Shown: positions 37,087 through 46,959, numbered from the stretch's first letter. The stretch is 64,000 nt of DNA from Phragmitibacter flavus (GCF_005780165.1 NZ_VAUV01000005.1:248001-312000); one strand, 5' to 3'. A program made the numbers and translations. The notes: generated by a model from the letters alone, not told the origin.

Positions 37087-38622
37087 TCAGTATTTTTGGG
37101 GGAACTGGGGCCTGATGTAGTTCTGGGCGACTGGTTCGCCTTTGCGGGTTCCTACCCATCGCCTGCCCCCCTGAAAGATGATGGAATCCACTTTAAACTC
37201 GGATTCCTGGCCGCCAGTCCTCAGCATGGTGAACTCCTGAGGCTGCACCACATATTCAACCACCATGCTGCCCCCTGCACTCTGGTTCATGGCTCCGCCT
37301 TTTGCCAATGCCTCGGACATGCCGCCATAGAATTGGGCCTGCCGGGTTTTGCCGATGGAGTCTGCTGCCCAATTGTTGGTCGTCGGGTCGCCGTTGGCGT
37401 GGAAAATCTTGGTTTGCAGGTTGCCAAGGAAGCTCTCTGCGTCGGAACGGGCGTTGCTGCCTCCGAAAGCTGAGAAGTAGCTGGGGAGATTTTGGGTAAG
37501 GTAGACGGTGCAGGCGCGGGAGCTTCTGGCCGTGCTTTGGAAAAGCGCGTCGTAGGAATTGACGAAAAACTGTGATTCGTCCGCCCACAGGAAAACCGGG
37601 CGAGCCGCAGCCTGAGCCGCTTCGCGGGAGGTGCCTGCGGAAATCCTTCTCTCAACTGCCCTTTGCCAGATGAACTTGAAAAGAACTTGTGCGAACTGCC
37701 CCAGCTCGTTGAACTCCTTAACCGGCAGATTCAGAATGATAATCTTGCCATTGAAGGTGTCCTCTGGGGAAAAGTTGAGGTCTGTGCAAAACAGCTCCCG
37801 CAGCATACCGCGCAGAAAACAGTCGGCCATGCTGGTGAAAGTCGAGACGATAACGGAACGCGTCTCAGGAGCAAGGTTCGGAAATTCCCGCAGCCAGAAG
37901 TCGCGTGTCAGCTCGAGGTCACTCGCCCTGCCCTCACTTTTGACTTTGCCTGCTGCCACTTCCAAAAGGGCAAAGCAGGCAGACTTCTGCTGCCATTCAG
38001 GGTCATCCGCTTCTTCTGTGGAACGGGGGGCAGATGTGATGATGCGGTAGAGCGACGGAAGGTCAATGTCATCCATGGCAATCACTGCGAGGTCTATCGC
38101 ATTGCGGAGGAGTTGCTTGAGTGTGCGCTGCCAGTAAGCGTCCTGTCCACCACCCTGCCCCTGCTTCCGTTCCGCAGCTTCCAGCACGCTGCAAAACAGG
38201 TTTACAAGGTTTTCGGTGTGCCCTGCCCCGGTGCCGGGACGGTTGAATTCATAGCGGAGGAAGTTGAACCGGTGGGGTGATCCCGGCTCCACAATGAGCA
38301 ATTCTGTCTCACGTCCTGCTGCCTTTGCATACTGCTTCCAGGCGAGCACCTCGTCGGCCTTGGCGGTCAAAACAACACCCCCCATGTTGGCCTCAACAAA
38401 AGCTCTGGCGATGCCCTGCCCGCTTCCCGAAGATTTTCCTGAACCTGTGCCTCCAAAAATCTGCACCCCTTCAAAAGCATCCTTAAGACACCAGTAGTTT
38501 TCAGGGCGGCAAGTTTTGCCGTCCGCACTCAGCTCAAGAAGTGCCTCTTCATCGTCCGGCCAGTTCCGGTGAACCGCTGGAGGGATTGTCTGTTTGGAAT
38601 TGGTGAGGGCGAGTTCATCCAT
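37087..38622 (-). CDS. Type IV coupling ATPase (VirD4/TraD-like), soluble form
   Basis: A 511-residue hexameric-type ATPase that links relaxase-bound DNA to a transfer channel. Walker A is GGTGSGKSS at residues 58-66, Walker B is RPVFLWADESQFF near residue 345, and TVYLTQNLPSYF is the downstream sensor region. The usual N-terminal pair of membrane helices is missing; only about 50 residues precede Walker A. The gene diverges from the MobF relaxase gene across a 352-bp gap. Confidence 0.88.
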   Translation of the reverse strand: MDELALTNSKQTIPPAVHRNWPDDEEALLELSADGKTCRPENYWCLKDAFEGVQIFGGTGSGKSSGSGQGIARAFVEANMGGVVLTAKADEVLAWKQYAKAAGRETELLIVEPGSPHRFNFLRYEFNRPGTGAGHTENLVNLFCSVLEAAERKQGQGGGQDAYWQRTLKQLLRNAIDLAVIAMDDIDLPSLYRIITSAPRSTEEADDPEWQQKSACFALLEVAAGKVKSEGRASDLELTRDFWLREFPNLAPETRSVIVSTFTSMADCFLRGMLRELFCTDLNFSPEDTFNGKIIILNLPVKEFNELGQFAQVLFKFIWQRAVERRISAGTSREAAQAAARPVFLWADESQFFVNSYDALFQSTARSSRACTVYLTQNLPSYFSAFGGSNARSDAESFLGNLQTKIFHANGDPTTNNWAADSIGKTRQAQFYGGMSEALAKGGAMNQSAGGSMVVEYVVQPQEFTMLRTGGQESEFKVDSIIFQGGRRWVGTRKGEPVAQNYIRPQFPQKY

Positions 38623-38974
38623 GCAGTCGGTGGTTTGAGTGGCTGGAATCCTAGCCGGGAAGCAGGCTTGCTGCGAGCGGAAAAGACAGCCTAAGCTCTG
38701 CTTAGGAGAGATGTCTGAAGATCATGTTGCAACATTGCTAGCTTGCTAGCTCCCTAGCTTGTTAGACTGCTTTCATGGCTGCAAACTCGCTTGCAACCAG
38801 CCTTGCCAGCTCGCAACCAGACTTGCAGGCTTGCGGTCTCGCTGGGTGGCTAGGCTGCAACTTTGCCAGTCTGCGTGCGTGCTGGGTAGCTCGCTTGATT
38901 GCTGGCAAGCAGGCAATATTTGCCGGTATTCCGGTAAAATGGATTTCGTGGATGCGTTGTGGTAAACTGAAACG
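38623..38974. other. Candidate origin of transfer (oriT) region
   Basis: A 352-bp gene-free gap between the divergent coupling-protein and relaxase genes, the usual place for oriT. It holds a perfect hairpin CCTAAGC-TCT-GCTTAGG (38690-38706) and a palindromic cluster TTGCTAGCTTGCTAGC (38735-38750). Many TTGC/GCAA and CTAGC fragments run to 38910, and TGCCGGTATTCCGGTA lies just before the relaxase. No nick site is recognised. Confidence 0.5.
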
Positions 38975-41900
38975 ATGCTCAGGGTAGTAGCTCACACGAG
39001 CGCGGCAGCGGCTCGAAAATATTACGCGGAAGGTTTGAAGCGTGAGGACTACTATTCCGAAAAACAGGAAATAGTAGGCAAGTGGCATGGGAAGGCGGCG
39101 ACCCTGCTGGGCATTTCCGGGGATGTCGATAAAGAGCATTTTGCTGCCCTCGTGGAGAACCGGCATCCGCTCACCGGGGAGAAGCTGACACCCCGCACCA
39201 AGGACGGTCGCCGGGTTGGCTACGACCTCAACTTTCATGCGCCAAAAAGTCTCTCGGTGCTTTATGCCCTGACTCAGGACAAGGAGGTGCTAAAGGCGTT
39301 TCGGCAGGCGGTTGCAGACACGATGACGGAACTTGAGGAGAGGGCGGAAACGCGGGTTCGGAAAAAAGGGGCGCAGGCGAGCCGCCTCACCGGGAACCTC
39401 GCCTGGGCGGAATTTATCCACTTCACTTCGCGTCCGGTAGGCGGTATTCCAGACCCTCACCTGCACGCCCACTGCTTCACCTTCAACGCAACTTTTGACC
39501 AAAATGAAGACCGCTGGAAAGCGGCGGAATTTGGAGCCATCAAACGCGAAGCCCATTATGCAGAAGCAGCCTTTCATTCCCGGCTGGCCGGTGCGCTTGC
39601 TGCGCAAGGTTATGAAATTTCGCGCCGAAAAGCTGGCTGGGAAATCAAGGGGATGCCCGCCAGCGTCATAGCCAAGTTCTCGCGGCGAACCGCGCAGATT
39701 GAGCGGATGGCCGATGAAATGGGTATCAAGGATGCCAAGGCAAAGGATGCGCTCGGAGCTGCAACCCGCGAGGGAAAACGGCACGGCCTGACTTTTTCAG
39801 ACCTGCTGGCGGCGTGGAGTGTCCGCCTCACCGATGACGAAAAAGCGCAAATCTCAAAGGTTTGTTATGACAAGGGACATGCAACGGTAGCCAAAATCTC
39901 TGCCGTTGAAGCCGTGGATTATGCCATGGCGAAGCTGTTTGAACGCCAGTCCGTGGTCGAGCGCGGCCATATTCTGGCGGCTGCACTCCGTTTCGGGGCA
40001 GGGGACACCAGTCCCCAAGCCATCAAAGCGGAGTTCGAAAGGCGCGGCCTGATTGGCCGGAAAGTCGGGGAGGAGCATCTTTGCACATCGGTTGCCGTGC
40101 TGGCCGAAGAGGTCGCCCTGATCGGATTCGTCAGAACAGGCCGGAATTCTGCCATGCCGCTTGGCGGCAAAGGCAGGTTGGCCATTTCAGAAAAGCTCTC
40201 TGACGAACAGAGGGCGGCGGTCAAGCATCTGCTAACCAGCCGGGATCAGGTGATGGCAATACGCGGCGGGGCTGGGGTTGGCAAAACCACACTTATGAAG
40301 GATGCGGTCGCTGCCATTGAGGCGCGTGGCCTGAAAGTGTTCGCCTTTGCTCCTTCTGCCGTCGCTTCCCGCGAGACCTTACGCGAAGCGGGGTTCGCTG
40401 GTGCTGACACGGTCGCGCATCTGATGCTGAATGAGAAGATGCAAAAGCAGGTTCAGGGGCAGGTGATATGGGTCGATGAAGCGGGGTTGCTTGGGGTTCG
40501 TGACCTGTGGCGTATTATGGAGATCGCCGGGCCAAATACCCGCGTCATCCTGACGGGTGACACAGCGCAGCATTCGCCTGTCGCAAGGGGGGATGCGTTC
40601 AGGCTCCTGCAAAAACATGCTGGCCTTAGGGTGGCAGAAGTGACGGAGATCCGCAGGCAGGAGATCGAGGACTACAAAAAGGCCATTGAAGCCATCAGCA
40701 AAGGAGACCTCCGAACTGGATTCAGGCGCCTCGAAGCTCTTGGGGCTTTCGTCGAGATCGAAGATGAGGCAACCCGGCACAAGGAGCTTGCTGCTGATTA
40801 CCTTGCTCTCAGCAAACGGGGAGAACCGCCGTTGGTGGTTTCGCCGACTCATCTTGAGAGTGCTAAGGTGACGAACGCCATTCGTGAGGCGCGGCGGGAC
40901 GCTGGTCAGCTCGGACCAGAAAGGCATGTTCTTCAATACCAAAATCTACAGTGGGAAGAGGCTGAACGGCAGCTTCCTGAGAATTACCGTGCCGGTCTGG
41001 TGGTGCAGTTCCACCAAAATGCCAAGGGCATCATGCGAGGAGCGATATTCCGTGTTGTGGGGCAGGGCGAAGATGGCTCTATCCAGATGCAGAACCGCTC
41101 CGGGGACGTGATGACGCTGCCCATCAAAGACGCTGCCAAATACCTTGTTTATGAGGAGCGCGAGCTTGCCCTTGCAAAGGGAGACCGCATCCGAATCACG
41201 AGGAACGGGGAAAGCGAGAATGGCAAGCGCCTGAATAATGGCAATGTGCTGACTGTCGAAAAGTTTGGCAAACAAGGGCAAATTATCCTCAGTAACGGGG
41301 CAGTCCTTGATGCCAATCACGGTCATATTGCGCATGGATATTGCCAGACATCGCATTCAAGCCAGAGCAAAAGTGTTCAGGATGTGCTGATTGCGCAGAG
41401 TGCGGATTCGTTCAAAGCGGCATCGCGTGAACAGTTTTATGTTTCGTGCAGCCGGGGCAAACAAACGGTCAGGATTTATACTGACAACCGCAGTGACTTG
41501 CAGCAAGCTGTCGGCAATTCCTCTACCCGCATGTCTGGCGTGGAACTGGCGGAACTGACTTCAAAAGACCTTTCCGGATTCATGAGCAGCGAAATGGGAG
41601 CCAAACAATGGAGGGACGCCATCAAGAGCCGCAGGGGGCTGGATGGCTCGAAAACCTTCGTTGAGCAGCTTGTCGAGCAGCGGAAGACCGATCCTACGCT
41701 CAAGAAAGAGGAAGGCATCTCGTGGAAGGGATATATTGAGATGCGCCGGAACCTGGTCGGGGCGGATGGAAAGAACCGATCCAAGGGGCATCCAGCCGGT
41801 CAGCAGAAAGCTGGTGCGGCCAAGGGTAAAACCACACCAAAGCGCAGCGAGCATTCAGAGGCTCGGGTTGCAGAATTGAAAGCAGCCCAGGAAGCTAAAA

Positions 41901-42205
41901 AATCACAAACTCCGCCAAAGAAAGAGACTCCTAAGGGGCGTCTGGTGAAGGCATATGAATCAGCCGCCAGCCATTTCAAGAAAGTGGCTGACAAGGTGCG
42001 CGGGAGCGCGAAGCAGAAGGCAGAGAAGAAAGAAGTCAGGATGGGCAAAACGACTGCGAAGCCGTTGCAGGAAAACAACGCGGGCAGGGCAGCGGATCAT
42101 ACTGCACGCGCAAAGACTGCCAAAGCTGGCAAAGAGAAGGCAAAGGCTGCACAACAACAAAAGGCTCAGTCGCGGAAGGCACCGGTGCAAACCCCTAAAA
42201 AGTGA
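38975..42205 (+). CDS. MobF-family conjugative relaxase-helicase (TrwC/TraI)
   Basis: A 1076-residue relaxase. The N-terminal 300 residues are the HUH relaxase: tyrosine pairs Y16/Y17 and Y26/Y27 and the three-His motif DPHLHAHCF (H162, H164, H166). A RecD-like 5'-3' helicase follows, with Walker A GGAGVGKTT near residue 430, then IWVDEAGLLG, and HGYCQTSHSSQSKS near the end. The last 180 residues are Lys/Ala-rich and probably disordered. It nicks oriT and leads the strand into the recipient. It starts a three-gene operon. Confidence 0.93.
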   Translation: MLRVVAHTSAAAARKYYAEGLKREDYYSEKQEIVGKWHGKAATLLGISGDVDKEHFAALVENRHPLTGEKLTPRTKDGRRVGYDLNFHAPKSLSVLYALTQDKEVLKAFRQAVADTMTELEERAETRVRKKGAQASRLTGNLAWAEFIHFTSRPVGGIPDPHLHAHCFTFNATFDQNEDRWKAAEFGAIKREAHYAEAAFHSRLAGALAAQGYEISRRKAGWEIKGMPASVIAKFSRRTAQIERMADEMGIKDAKAKDALGAATREGKRHGLTFSDLLAAWSVRLTDDEKAQISKVCYDKGHATVAKISAVEAVDYAMAKLFERQSVVERGHILAAALRFGAGDTSPQAIKAEFERRGLIGRKVGEEHLCTSVAVLAEEVALIGFVRTGRNSAMPLGGKGRLAISEKLSDEQRAAVKHLLTSRDQVMAIRGGAGVGKTTLMKDAVAAIEARGLKVFAFAPSAVASRETLREAGFAGADTVAHLMLNEKMQKQVQGQVIWVDEAGLLGVRDLWRIMEIAGPNTRVILTGDTAQHSPVARGDAFRLLQKHAGLRVAEVTEIRRQEIEDYKKAIEAISKGDLRTGFRRLEALGAFVEIEDEATRHKELAADYLALSKRGEPPLVVSPTHLESAKVTNAIREARRDAGQLGPERHVLQYQNLQWEEAERQLPENYRAGLVVQFHQNAKGIMRGAIFRVVGQGEDGSIQMQNRSGDVMTLPIKDAAKYLVYEERELALAKGDRIRITRNGESENGKRLNNGNVLTVEKFGKQGQIILSNGAVLDANHGHIAHGYCQTSHSSQSKSVQDVLIAQSADSFKAASREQFYVSCSRGKQTVRIYTDNRSDLQQAVGNSSTRMSGVELAELTSKDLSGFMSSEMGAKQWRDAIKSRRGLDGSKTFVEQLVEQRKTDPTLKKEEGISWKGYIEMRRNLVGADGKNRSKGHPAGQQKAGAAKGKTTPKRSEHSEARVAELKAAQEAKKSQTPPKKETPKGRLVKAYESAASHFKKVADKVRGSAKQKAEKKEVRMGKTTAKPLQENNAGRAADHTARAKTAKAGKEKAKAAQQQKAQSRKAPVQTPKK

Positions 42206-42211
42206 GGAATC

Positions 42212-42625
42212 ATGGCAGACAAGATCGACGATATTCTAAAGCAACGGCAAGCGGCACCGGTTCCCGCAGAATCAGAAGACGATAAATTTTTCTCAATACT
42301 GGTTGGGGAAGGTAATCAGGAGCATTTTCTGGAGCTGCGTTTTCAGAATGGCCTGCAAACCTGCTTTTCATATGACGGGTTAATCTGGTTCAACCACGAC
42401 CCAGAAACGGGGTGCATCGACCTTGAATTCGGCGGGTTTCTGGTGACGATTAAAGGACGGGGTTTGCGCCCGATATTCAATGGCGTAAAGGGCAAGCGTG
42501 TTGCCTGGGTCAAAGAAGCTGACAGTGAGATGCAAGACCATAAGGGCAACGATTGTTATGTTGAAGCCATAACCATCACTCCACCAAACGACTTTTCAGA
42601 GGAAGAACCTGCCGCCCAAAAATGA
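42212..42625 (+). CDS. Hypothetical protein of the relaxase operon
   Basis: No family recognised. 137 residues, acidic, with a predicted beta-rich middle (HFLELRFQNGLQTCFSYDGLIWFNHDPETGCIDLEFGGFLVTIKG) and disordered ends. No signal or membrane segment. It starts 6 bp after the relaxase stop and overlaps the next gene by 4 bp, so it is probably made together with the relaxase. The role is unknown. Confidence 0.7.
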   Translation: MADKIDDILKQRQAAPVPAESEDDKFFSILVGEGNQEHFLELRFQNGLQTCFSYDGLIWFNHDPETGCIDLEFGGFLVTIKGRGLRPIFNGVKGKRVAWVKEADSEMQDHKGNDCYVEAITITPPNDFSEEEPAAQK

Positions 42626-43935
42626 ACTGGCTATTGATCAAAAAATTCCCGAAGTTCGCTATCGCGGCAGCAGTCCTCATCGTCGGCAATGGTCTATTTT
42701 TCCTGTGGTTACTGAGCCGCAGCCCTGAAACCCCTCCGGCAAGCGTCCAGCCGGTTGCGGCAGTTGAACCACAGAAGCAGATCATAGAGGAAAAGGTGGC
42801 ATCGCTGCCTGCCAAAATGGGCTGGCTGGCGATGGTTGGCAGTGACCTGTATGATGTAAGCACGGGAGAACGCATCTTCCAGAACTGGATTGGCGGAATA
42901 CCGCAGAAGCTTTTTTACCAGCAGGAGACAAACAAGCTGATGGTGCAGGTTGAGCGCGGCGTCATCCGCTATGGCATAGACGGCAAAAAGGATGCAGCGA
43001 TGGGCGAGACATCGCCTCCGGCATTCTCACAGGACGGCAAGAAAGCAATGTTCATCCGTGACGGTGACATCTGGCTTGCCGATGTGGACTGGAAGGCGTT
43101 CGCTTTCATCAACGAGCGGCAGGCAACCAAGTTTGGGGAATTCCATGCAGGCTTCTTCGCAGCAAACCTCCAGCTTCACTCAGAAAATGCCTTGGCCGTG
43201 CGCCACAACAATGATTTCCTGCATGTCGATCTGAGGACAGGTGAAATCAAAAAGGTCAAGATCCCGCAAATGCATTTGATGAAGCGGCGGTCTCCAGATG
43301 GCCGCTTGGTCTTTGGTGAAGATCGCGGCAAACTCATTCTCTTCGATGTTGAAGGGGCGAGTGCGAGCGCGATTTCAGGGGTGCAGCAACGTGCAGTCGA
43401 TTTCCAGTGGATAGACAATGACACCTGCGCCTTCATTCATGGGGGCGGGTCAATCGTTTCCGTTTATGACAGACAATCCGGCTCAGTGAAACAGGCTGCA
43501 ACATTGCCTTTTAACTGTAACAAGATGGCGGGACCGTCGCCGGATGGCCGCTATGTGCTTTGTGCAGGGAATAGAGGCATTGCGGTCGTAGACCTCGAAG
43601 GGAAAAAAGCATCCGACTTTGGGATGCCTGCACAGCATTTTGGCTGGGTTAGTAATAACACCCTGATCTATTCGCGAGACATGCCGGACACGGCTACGCG
43701 AGGAACATGGCTACAAACCATTGGGGAGCCTGAGCGTCAAGTGATGGGTGATCCTTATATGGTGGGGAGTGACGGCGGTGCTGCGGTTGCCCCAATGCCG
43801 GAAGTTGGCCTTGTGGTCTTTGGCACAAGGGAAGCGCTTTTCCGAATGAAGCCGGATGGTTCAGCGCTTCAGGAACTTGCAAAACTCAGGCGTCCTGTGG
43901 GCAGGATTCAGCCCGTGGAGATCTGGGGCGAGTAG
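42622..43935 (+). CDS. Membrane-anchored beta-propeller-like protein
   Basis: 437 residues with one N-terminal transmembrane helix (about 9-33, FAIAAAVLIVGNGLFFLWLL) and a short Pro-rich spacer. A series of blade-like repeats of the TolB/WD40 type follows (PPAFSQDGKKAMFIRDGDIWLADVDW, SPDGRLVFGEDRGKLILFDVEG, SPDGRYVLCAGNRGIAVVDLEG). Probably a periplasmic propeller. Last gene of the relaxase operon by overlap. No known transfer protein comes to mind. Confidence 0.72.
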   Translation: MNWLLIKKFPKFAIAAAVLIVGNGLFFLWLLSRSPETPPASVQPVAAVEPQKQIIEEKVASLPAKMGWLAMVGSDLYDVSTGERIFQNWIGGIPQKLFYQQETNKLMVQVERGVIRYGIDGKKDAAMGETSPPAFSQDGKKAMFIRDGDIWLADVDWKAFAFINERQATKFGEFHAGFFAANLQLHSENALAVRHNNDFLHVDLRTGEIKKVKIPQMHLMKRRSPDGRLVFGEDRGKLILFDVEGASASAISGVQQRAVDFQWIDNDTCAFIHGGGSIVSVYDRQSGSVKQAATLPFNCNKMAGPSPDGRYVLCAGNRGIAVVDLEGKKASDFGMPAQHFGWVSNNTLIYSRDMPDTATRGTWLQTIGEPERQVMGDPYMVGSDGGAAVAPMPEVGLVVFGTREALFRMKPDGSALQELAKLRRPVGRIQPVEIWGE

Positions 43936-43993
43936 TTGAATGAATTGCAAATATCGGTCAAATTGGATTTATGATTACTTGACGCAAGAGCCT

Positions 43994-45169
43994 TCAGTAG
44001 GTTATGCCAAATCCCAAAAGAAGCGTTTCTGTGTCCTGCTGCGTAAGGTCGATGCCGCCCTGAATGTAGCTTGCCTTTAGTGATACGGATTTACCTTCTT
44101 CCTTACTTCCGAAGAGCATCCATTCCACGCCGGTTTCCAAGAGTGAATTATTCTGATCAGAACCTTCTATCGTAAAGAAGTATCTGTAAGAAAAATTGAT
44201 CGAAAGTTTTTCATGAAAAAAAGGATCCAACTTCAATTCTAACACCGGGCCGAGCCGAAAAAAACTTCCTTCATTTACCTCAGGTAAAGAAGCGCTATCA
44301 GTAACACTTCCGACAGAACCTTTCAGATACAATCGTGATTGATATGCAAGCCAACTGTTTTTAGAGTAGTCAGGAGCCTCACCGGCAGTATTTGTGTCAC
44401 GGTCAATAAGGCTGGTGCGATAGCCAATTGCGAATCTTTGACCGAGGTGCCAACGGGGTTCAACTTCAAACTCAAATGCATGAATAGAAAGGTCATGAGC
44501 AAAATTAGTTCCGTAAGTCCCAAATCCTCTTACGTTCAGCTCCGTCAAATAGGGACGAGGTCCGTATAAGGTCGCAAATCCTCCAACTCTATAAATGAGT
44601 TGATCAATCTCAGAATGTTTAGGATCTGTCGACTCAAGTTGGTTCAGCGTGAGGCTAGGCACCAGACCGTAGCTCATCAGCGTCATTGGACTGCCATTTT
44701 CGTATTCAGTATTACGATCCCATTTGAACGGCGCAATAATTGCAGCTTTGCCAATCCAAGTATCAGAGTCATTCTTAAAGTTATAACTGAAGCTGACGGA
44801 GGCACCTTTCAAATCGTCCTTCTTTTTTCGAGCGACTGCTTCGAGAGTAGGGTCTTCGGTTGCCATTATATCAGATGATGATTCTCGGATTTTGAAGCCT
44901 TGAAACCCCTGCTTGGGTTTAGCAGGCATAACCAACTTTGTCGCTTCTTTCTCAAACTCGTTGATGAGAGACGCGTCGTATATTTCGCTGTCGCCGTAGA
45001 AGTCAATCCATTTAGATATTGTGAATACCCCTTTGTTTCCAGTGGCGGCATCCTTCACTTTCAGATAGCTTTCGATGTCGCTTTTCGAGACATATCCGGC
45101 AGGCGCAACTTTTCCAAATGCCAGCGTTGCAAAGCAAACTACGAAGATGGTCAAAACGTAAAATCTCAT
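43994..45169 (-). CDS. Exported protein, probable outer-membrane beta-barrel
   Basis: 391 residues. A signal peptide (MRFYVLTIFVVCFATLAFG) is followed by about 100 residues of mixed character. A long stretch of alternating amphipathic strands then begins near residue 115 (ASVSFSYNFKNDSDTWIGKAAIIAPF). The end is typical of outer-membrane barrels (LLLGFGITY, terminal aromatic). No family recognised. It lies 3 bp from the gene upstream. Confidence 0.65.
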   Translation of the reverse strand: MRFYVLTIFVVCFATLAFGKVAPAGYVSKSDIESYLKVKDAATGNKGVFTISKWIDFYGDSEIYDASLINEFEKEATKLVMPAKPKQGFQGFKIRESSSDIMATEDPTLEAVARKKKDDLKGASVSFSYNFKNDSDTWIGKAAIIAPFKWDRNTEYENGSPMTLMSYGLVPSLTLNQLESTDPKHSEIDQLIYRVGGFATLYGPRPYLTELNVRGFGTYGTNFAHDLSIHAFEFEVEPRWHLGQRFAIGYRTSLIDRDTNTAGEAPDYSKNSWLAYQSRLYLKGSVGSVTDSASLPEVNEGSFFRLGPVLELKLDPFFHEKLSINFSYRYFFTIEGSDQNNSLLETGVEWMLFGSKEEGKSVSLKASYIQGGIDLTQQDTETLLLGFGITY

Positions 45170-45172
45170 ATT

Positions 45173-45748
45173 TTAATCGAGGGGAATCTGAAATCCATTT
45201 TCGGCAAGTGCGATTTGAATTACGCGCCCCGTCAACCTTACACTCCGTGTCATCACCAATTCCCATGCCTGAAGCTTACGGGGGAGACCGGTGAAAAATG
45301 TTGTATTTAGATCGGGCAAAAGAACGGCGTGAGGCACGTTGAGTGAATTGAGCGGCCTTGAGTCAGAAATGGGTGAAACTCCACCCAAGACGGTTAGTCG
45401 CCCTTTGAGAATTGGAATTATAGGGGATGGTGGTGATACAGGGGCAGGTGTATCGGCTCCGCCTTGTGGTGCTGCAAGGATCTGCATGTCTCCCGGCAAG
45501 GCATTAGCGAAGAGGGTAGTTTTTTTAGTTCTGAGTAGATGTGGCAGGTAGTCTAGAAGAACTTCCAGGTGATCAAGCAATGCTTCGTTTTCAGAACGGC
45601 TCTTTGGAGTGGCCTTTTTCACCGGAGCGACTTTCTTCACCGGAGCGGCTTTCTTCACCGGAGCGGCTTTCTTCACCGGAGCGGCTTTCTTCACCGGAGC
45701 AGCTTTCTTCACCGGAGCAGCCTTTTTGGGAACTATAGGTTTGGCCAT
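45173..45748 (-). CDS. Hypothetical protein with N-terminal KKAAPV repeats
   Basis: 191 residues. Residues about 8-45 are a tandem hexapeptide repeat (KKAAPV, about seven copies), similar to basic histone-H1-like tails that bind nucleic acid. The rest has no recognisable family; it contains a helical stretch (NEALLDHLEVLLDYLPHLL) and a Pro-rich middle. It overlaps the upstream edge of the barrel gene closely and is probably cotranscribed. Confidence 0.6.
   Translation of the reverse strand: MAKPIVPKKAAPVKKAAPVKKAAPVKKAAPVKKAAPVKKVAPVKKATPKSRSENEALLDHLEVLLDYLPHLLRTKKTTLFANALPGDMQILAAPQGGADTPAPVSPPSPIIPILKGRLTVLGGVSPISDSRPLNSLNVPHAVLLPDLNTTFFTGLPRKLQAWELVMTRSVRLTGRVIQIALAENGFQIPLD
45611..45735. 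repeat. 18-bp tandem repeat encoding KKAAPV
   Basis: About seven near-perfect copies of TTCACCGGAGCGGCTTTC. Copy number can change by slippage while keeping the frame, since the unit is 18 bp. Confidence 0.9.
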
Positions 45749-45940
45749 ATGTCATTGGTATTCCCTCGCGGATTGATTCATGTCAAGTGTTGAATGTCTT
45801 TTTTTAGCCGACGTAATTTTATTCACAATACTGAGTTATTTACTCTATTCGATAATAGAAATAAAATAGTTGTTAACATGTTAATACGAAATTGAGGTTT
45901 GTAGGAATGTGAAGCAATAAAAGTATGCGGAGTAGCGATC

Positions 45941-46801
45941 TTATTGCTCGGCCTCATGTTGAAGAGTTCTTCCAGTTGACCATTTTACGAGGTCGTCGAA
46001 GTAGGCGGCTGAACCTGGAGCGTCCAGAATTGCATCATCCCTGAATGACAGGTCAAAGGCATTGGCTCCGCTGGTGGCAGATGTAAGGCTGGCATTGTCC
46101 AGGTCATAGGTAGAAGATGGGGATGCCGTCGTTTTACGGTTGCCAGCGTAATTCCAGCTTCCTAGACCGTTCTTTCCATGGCTTATGAAGAGGTAGACCG
46201 CATTGCTGGTGCGAATACTATCCCCAGTATTGTCTCTGATTTGGATGTTTCCGCCCGCTGGTGGACTTGCGCCAATCGCAGCCGGATACGCACCGCTCAT
46301 GGCAATGCAGCCGTGTGGGGATGTCGTAGCAGGGTCGCTGGTGTAGGTGGTGGCGGTAGCAGCACTGAGCGGAAGCCAGTTTTGCGGGTCAACGCAGTAT
46401 TTTGAGACGACATAAGTGATTCTATTTTTCCAGCCATCCAGCATAAAGTCATCTGGTAGATCCAGTTCACGGGTAGGCACTACTCCAAGATATGTATTTG
46501 TGCTAATGGTGGCACTGACATTGGGGCAAGTAGCATCTGCAAGATTGCCAGAATTAGAAACGCTGCCAAGGCCATGGGTGACGGCGTTTGTTGCCGCTGC
46601 ACCGTTCGCAGGGCACGGCAAAGCCCCGGTTGTTGTGTAGTGGAGTTGCAATGCCCTTTCGATCTTGTTAAGCTTATCGCGGGTTTGTTTTGCTTTTGCC
46701 GACTCAATCTGAATCGCTGCAATCTCAAGTCCGCCAGCAAGCAGCAGCCCCATAACGATGAGCACGATTGAAAGTTCAACCAGTGAAAAGCCTTTACGCA
46801 T
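45941..46801 (-). CDS. Type IV prepilin-like protein
   Basis: 286 residues with a class III prepilin leader. The N-methylation motif is MRKGFSLVELSIVLIVMGLLLAGG (cleavage after Gly4, Glu at position +5), continuing into a long helix. The remainder is Ser/Thr/Ala-rich with several Cys (CPANG, CPN, YCVD, HGCIA), so it is probably disulphide-bonded. It would sit in the inner membrane or be a minor pilin. No pilus assembly genes are nearby; it may use a host system. Confidence 0.8.
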   Translation of the reverse strand: MRKGFSLVELSIVLIVMGLLLAGGLEIAAIQIESAKAKQTRDKLNKIERALQLHYTTTGALPCPANGAAATNAVTHGLGSVSNSGNLADATCPNVSATISTNTYLGVVPTRELDLPDDFMLDGWKNRITYVVSKYCVDPQNWLPLSAATATTYTSDPATTSPHGCIAMSGAYPAAIGASPPAGGNIQIRDNTGDSIRTSNAVYLFISHGKNGLGSWNYAGNRKTTASPSSTYDLDNASLTSATSGANAFDLSFRDDAILDAPGSAAYFDDLVKWSTGRTLQHEAEQ

Positions 46802-46959
46802 TCATTACCCTTTTTATTTCAATGTAATGACAGGCGGTTAACAAATCTTTAACGAAGTGCTCATAGGCAATGGCATGGATAGTTTTGTAGGCTTAATCGT
46901 TAGTTTAGTCACAATTTCGCAACAATTTGATGGTATAGTAATGCAATCAGAGGTGGTGA

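Noticed and set aside
45611-45735. CRISPR-like tandem repeat
   Set aside because: Contiguous 18-bp units in a coding frame, with no spacers.
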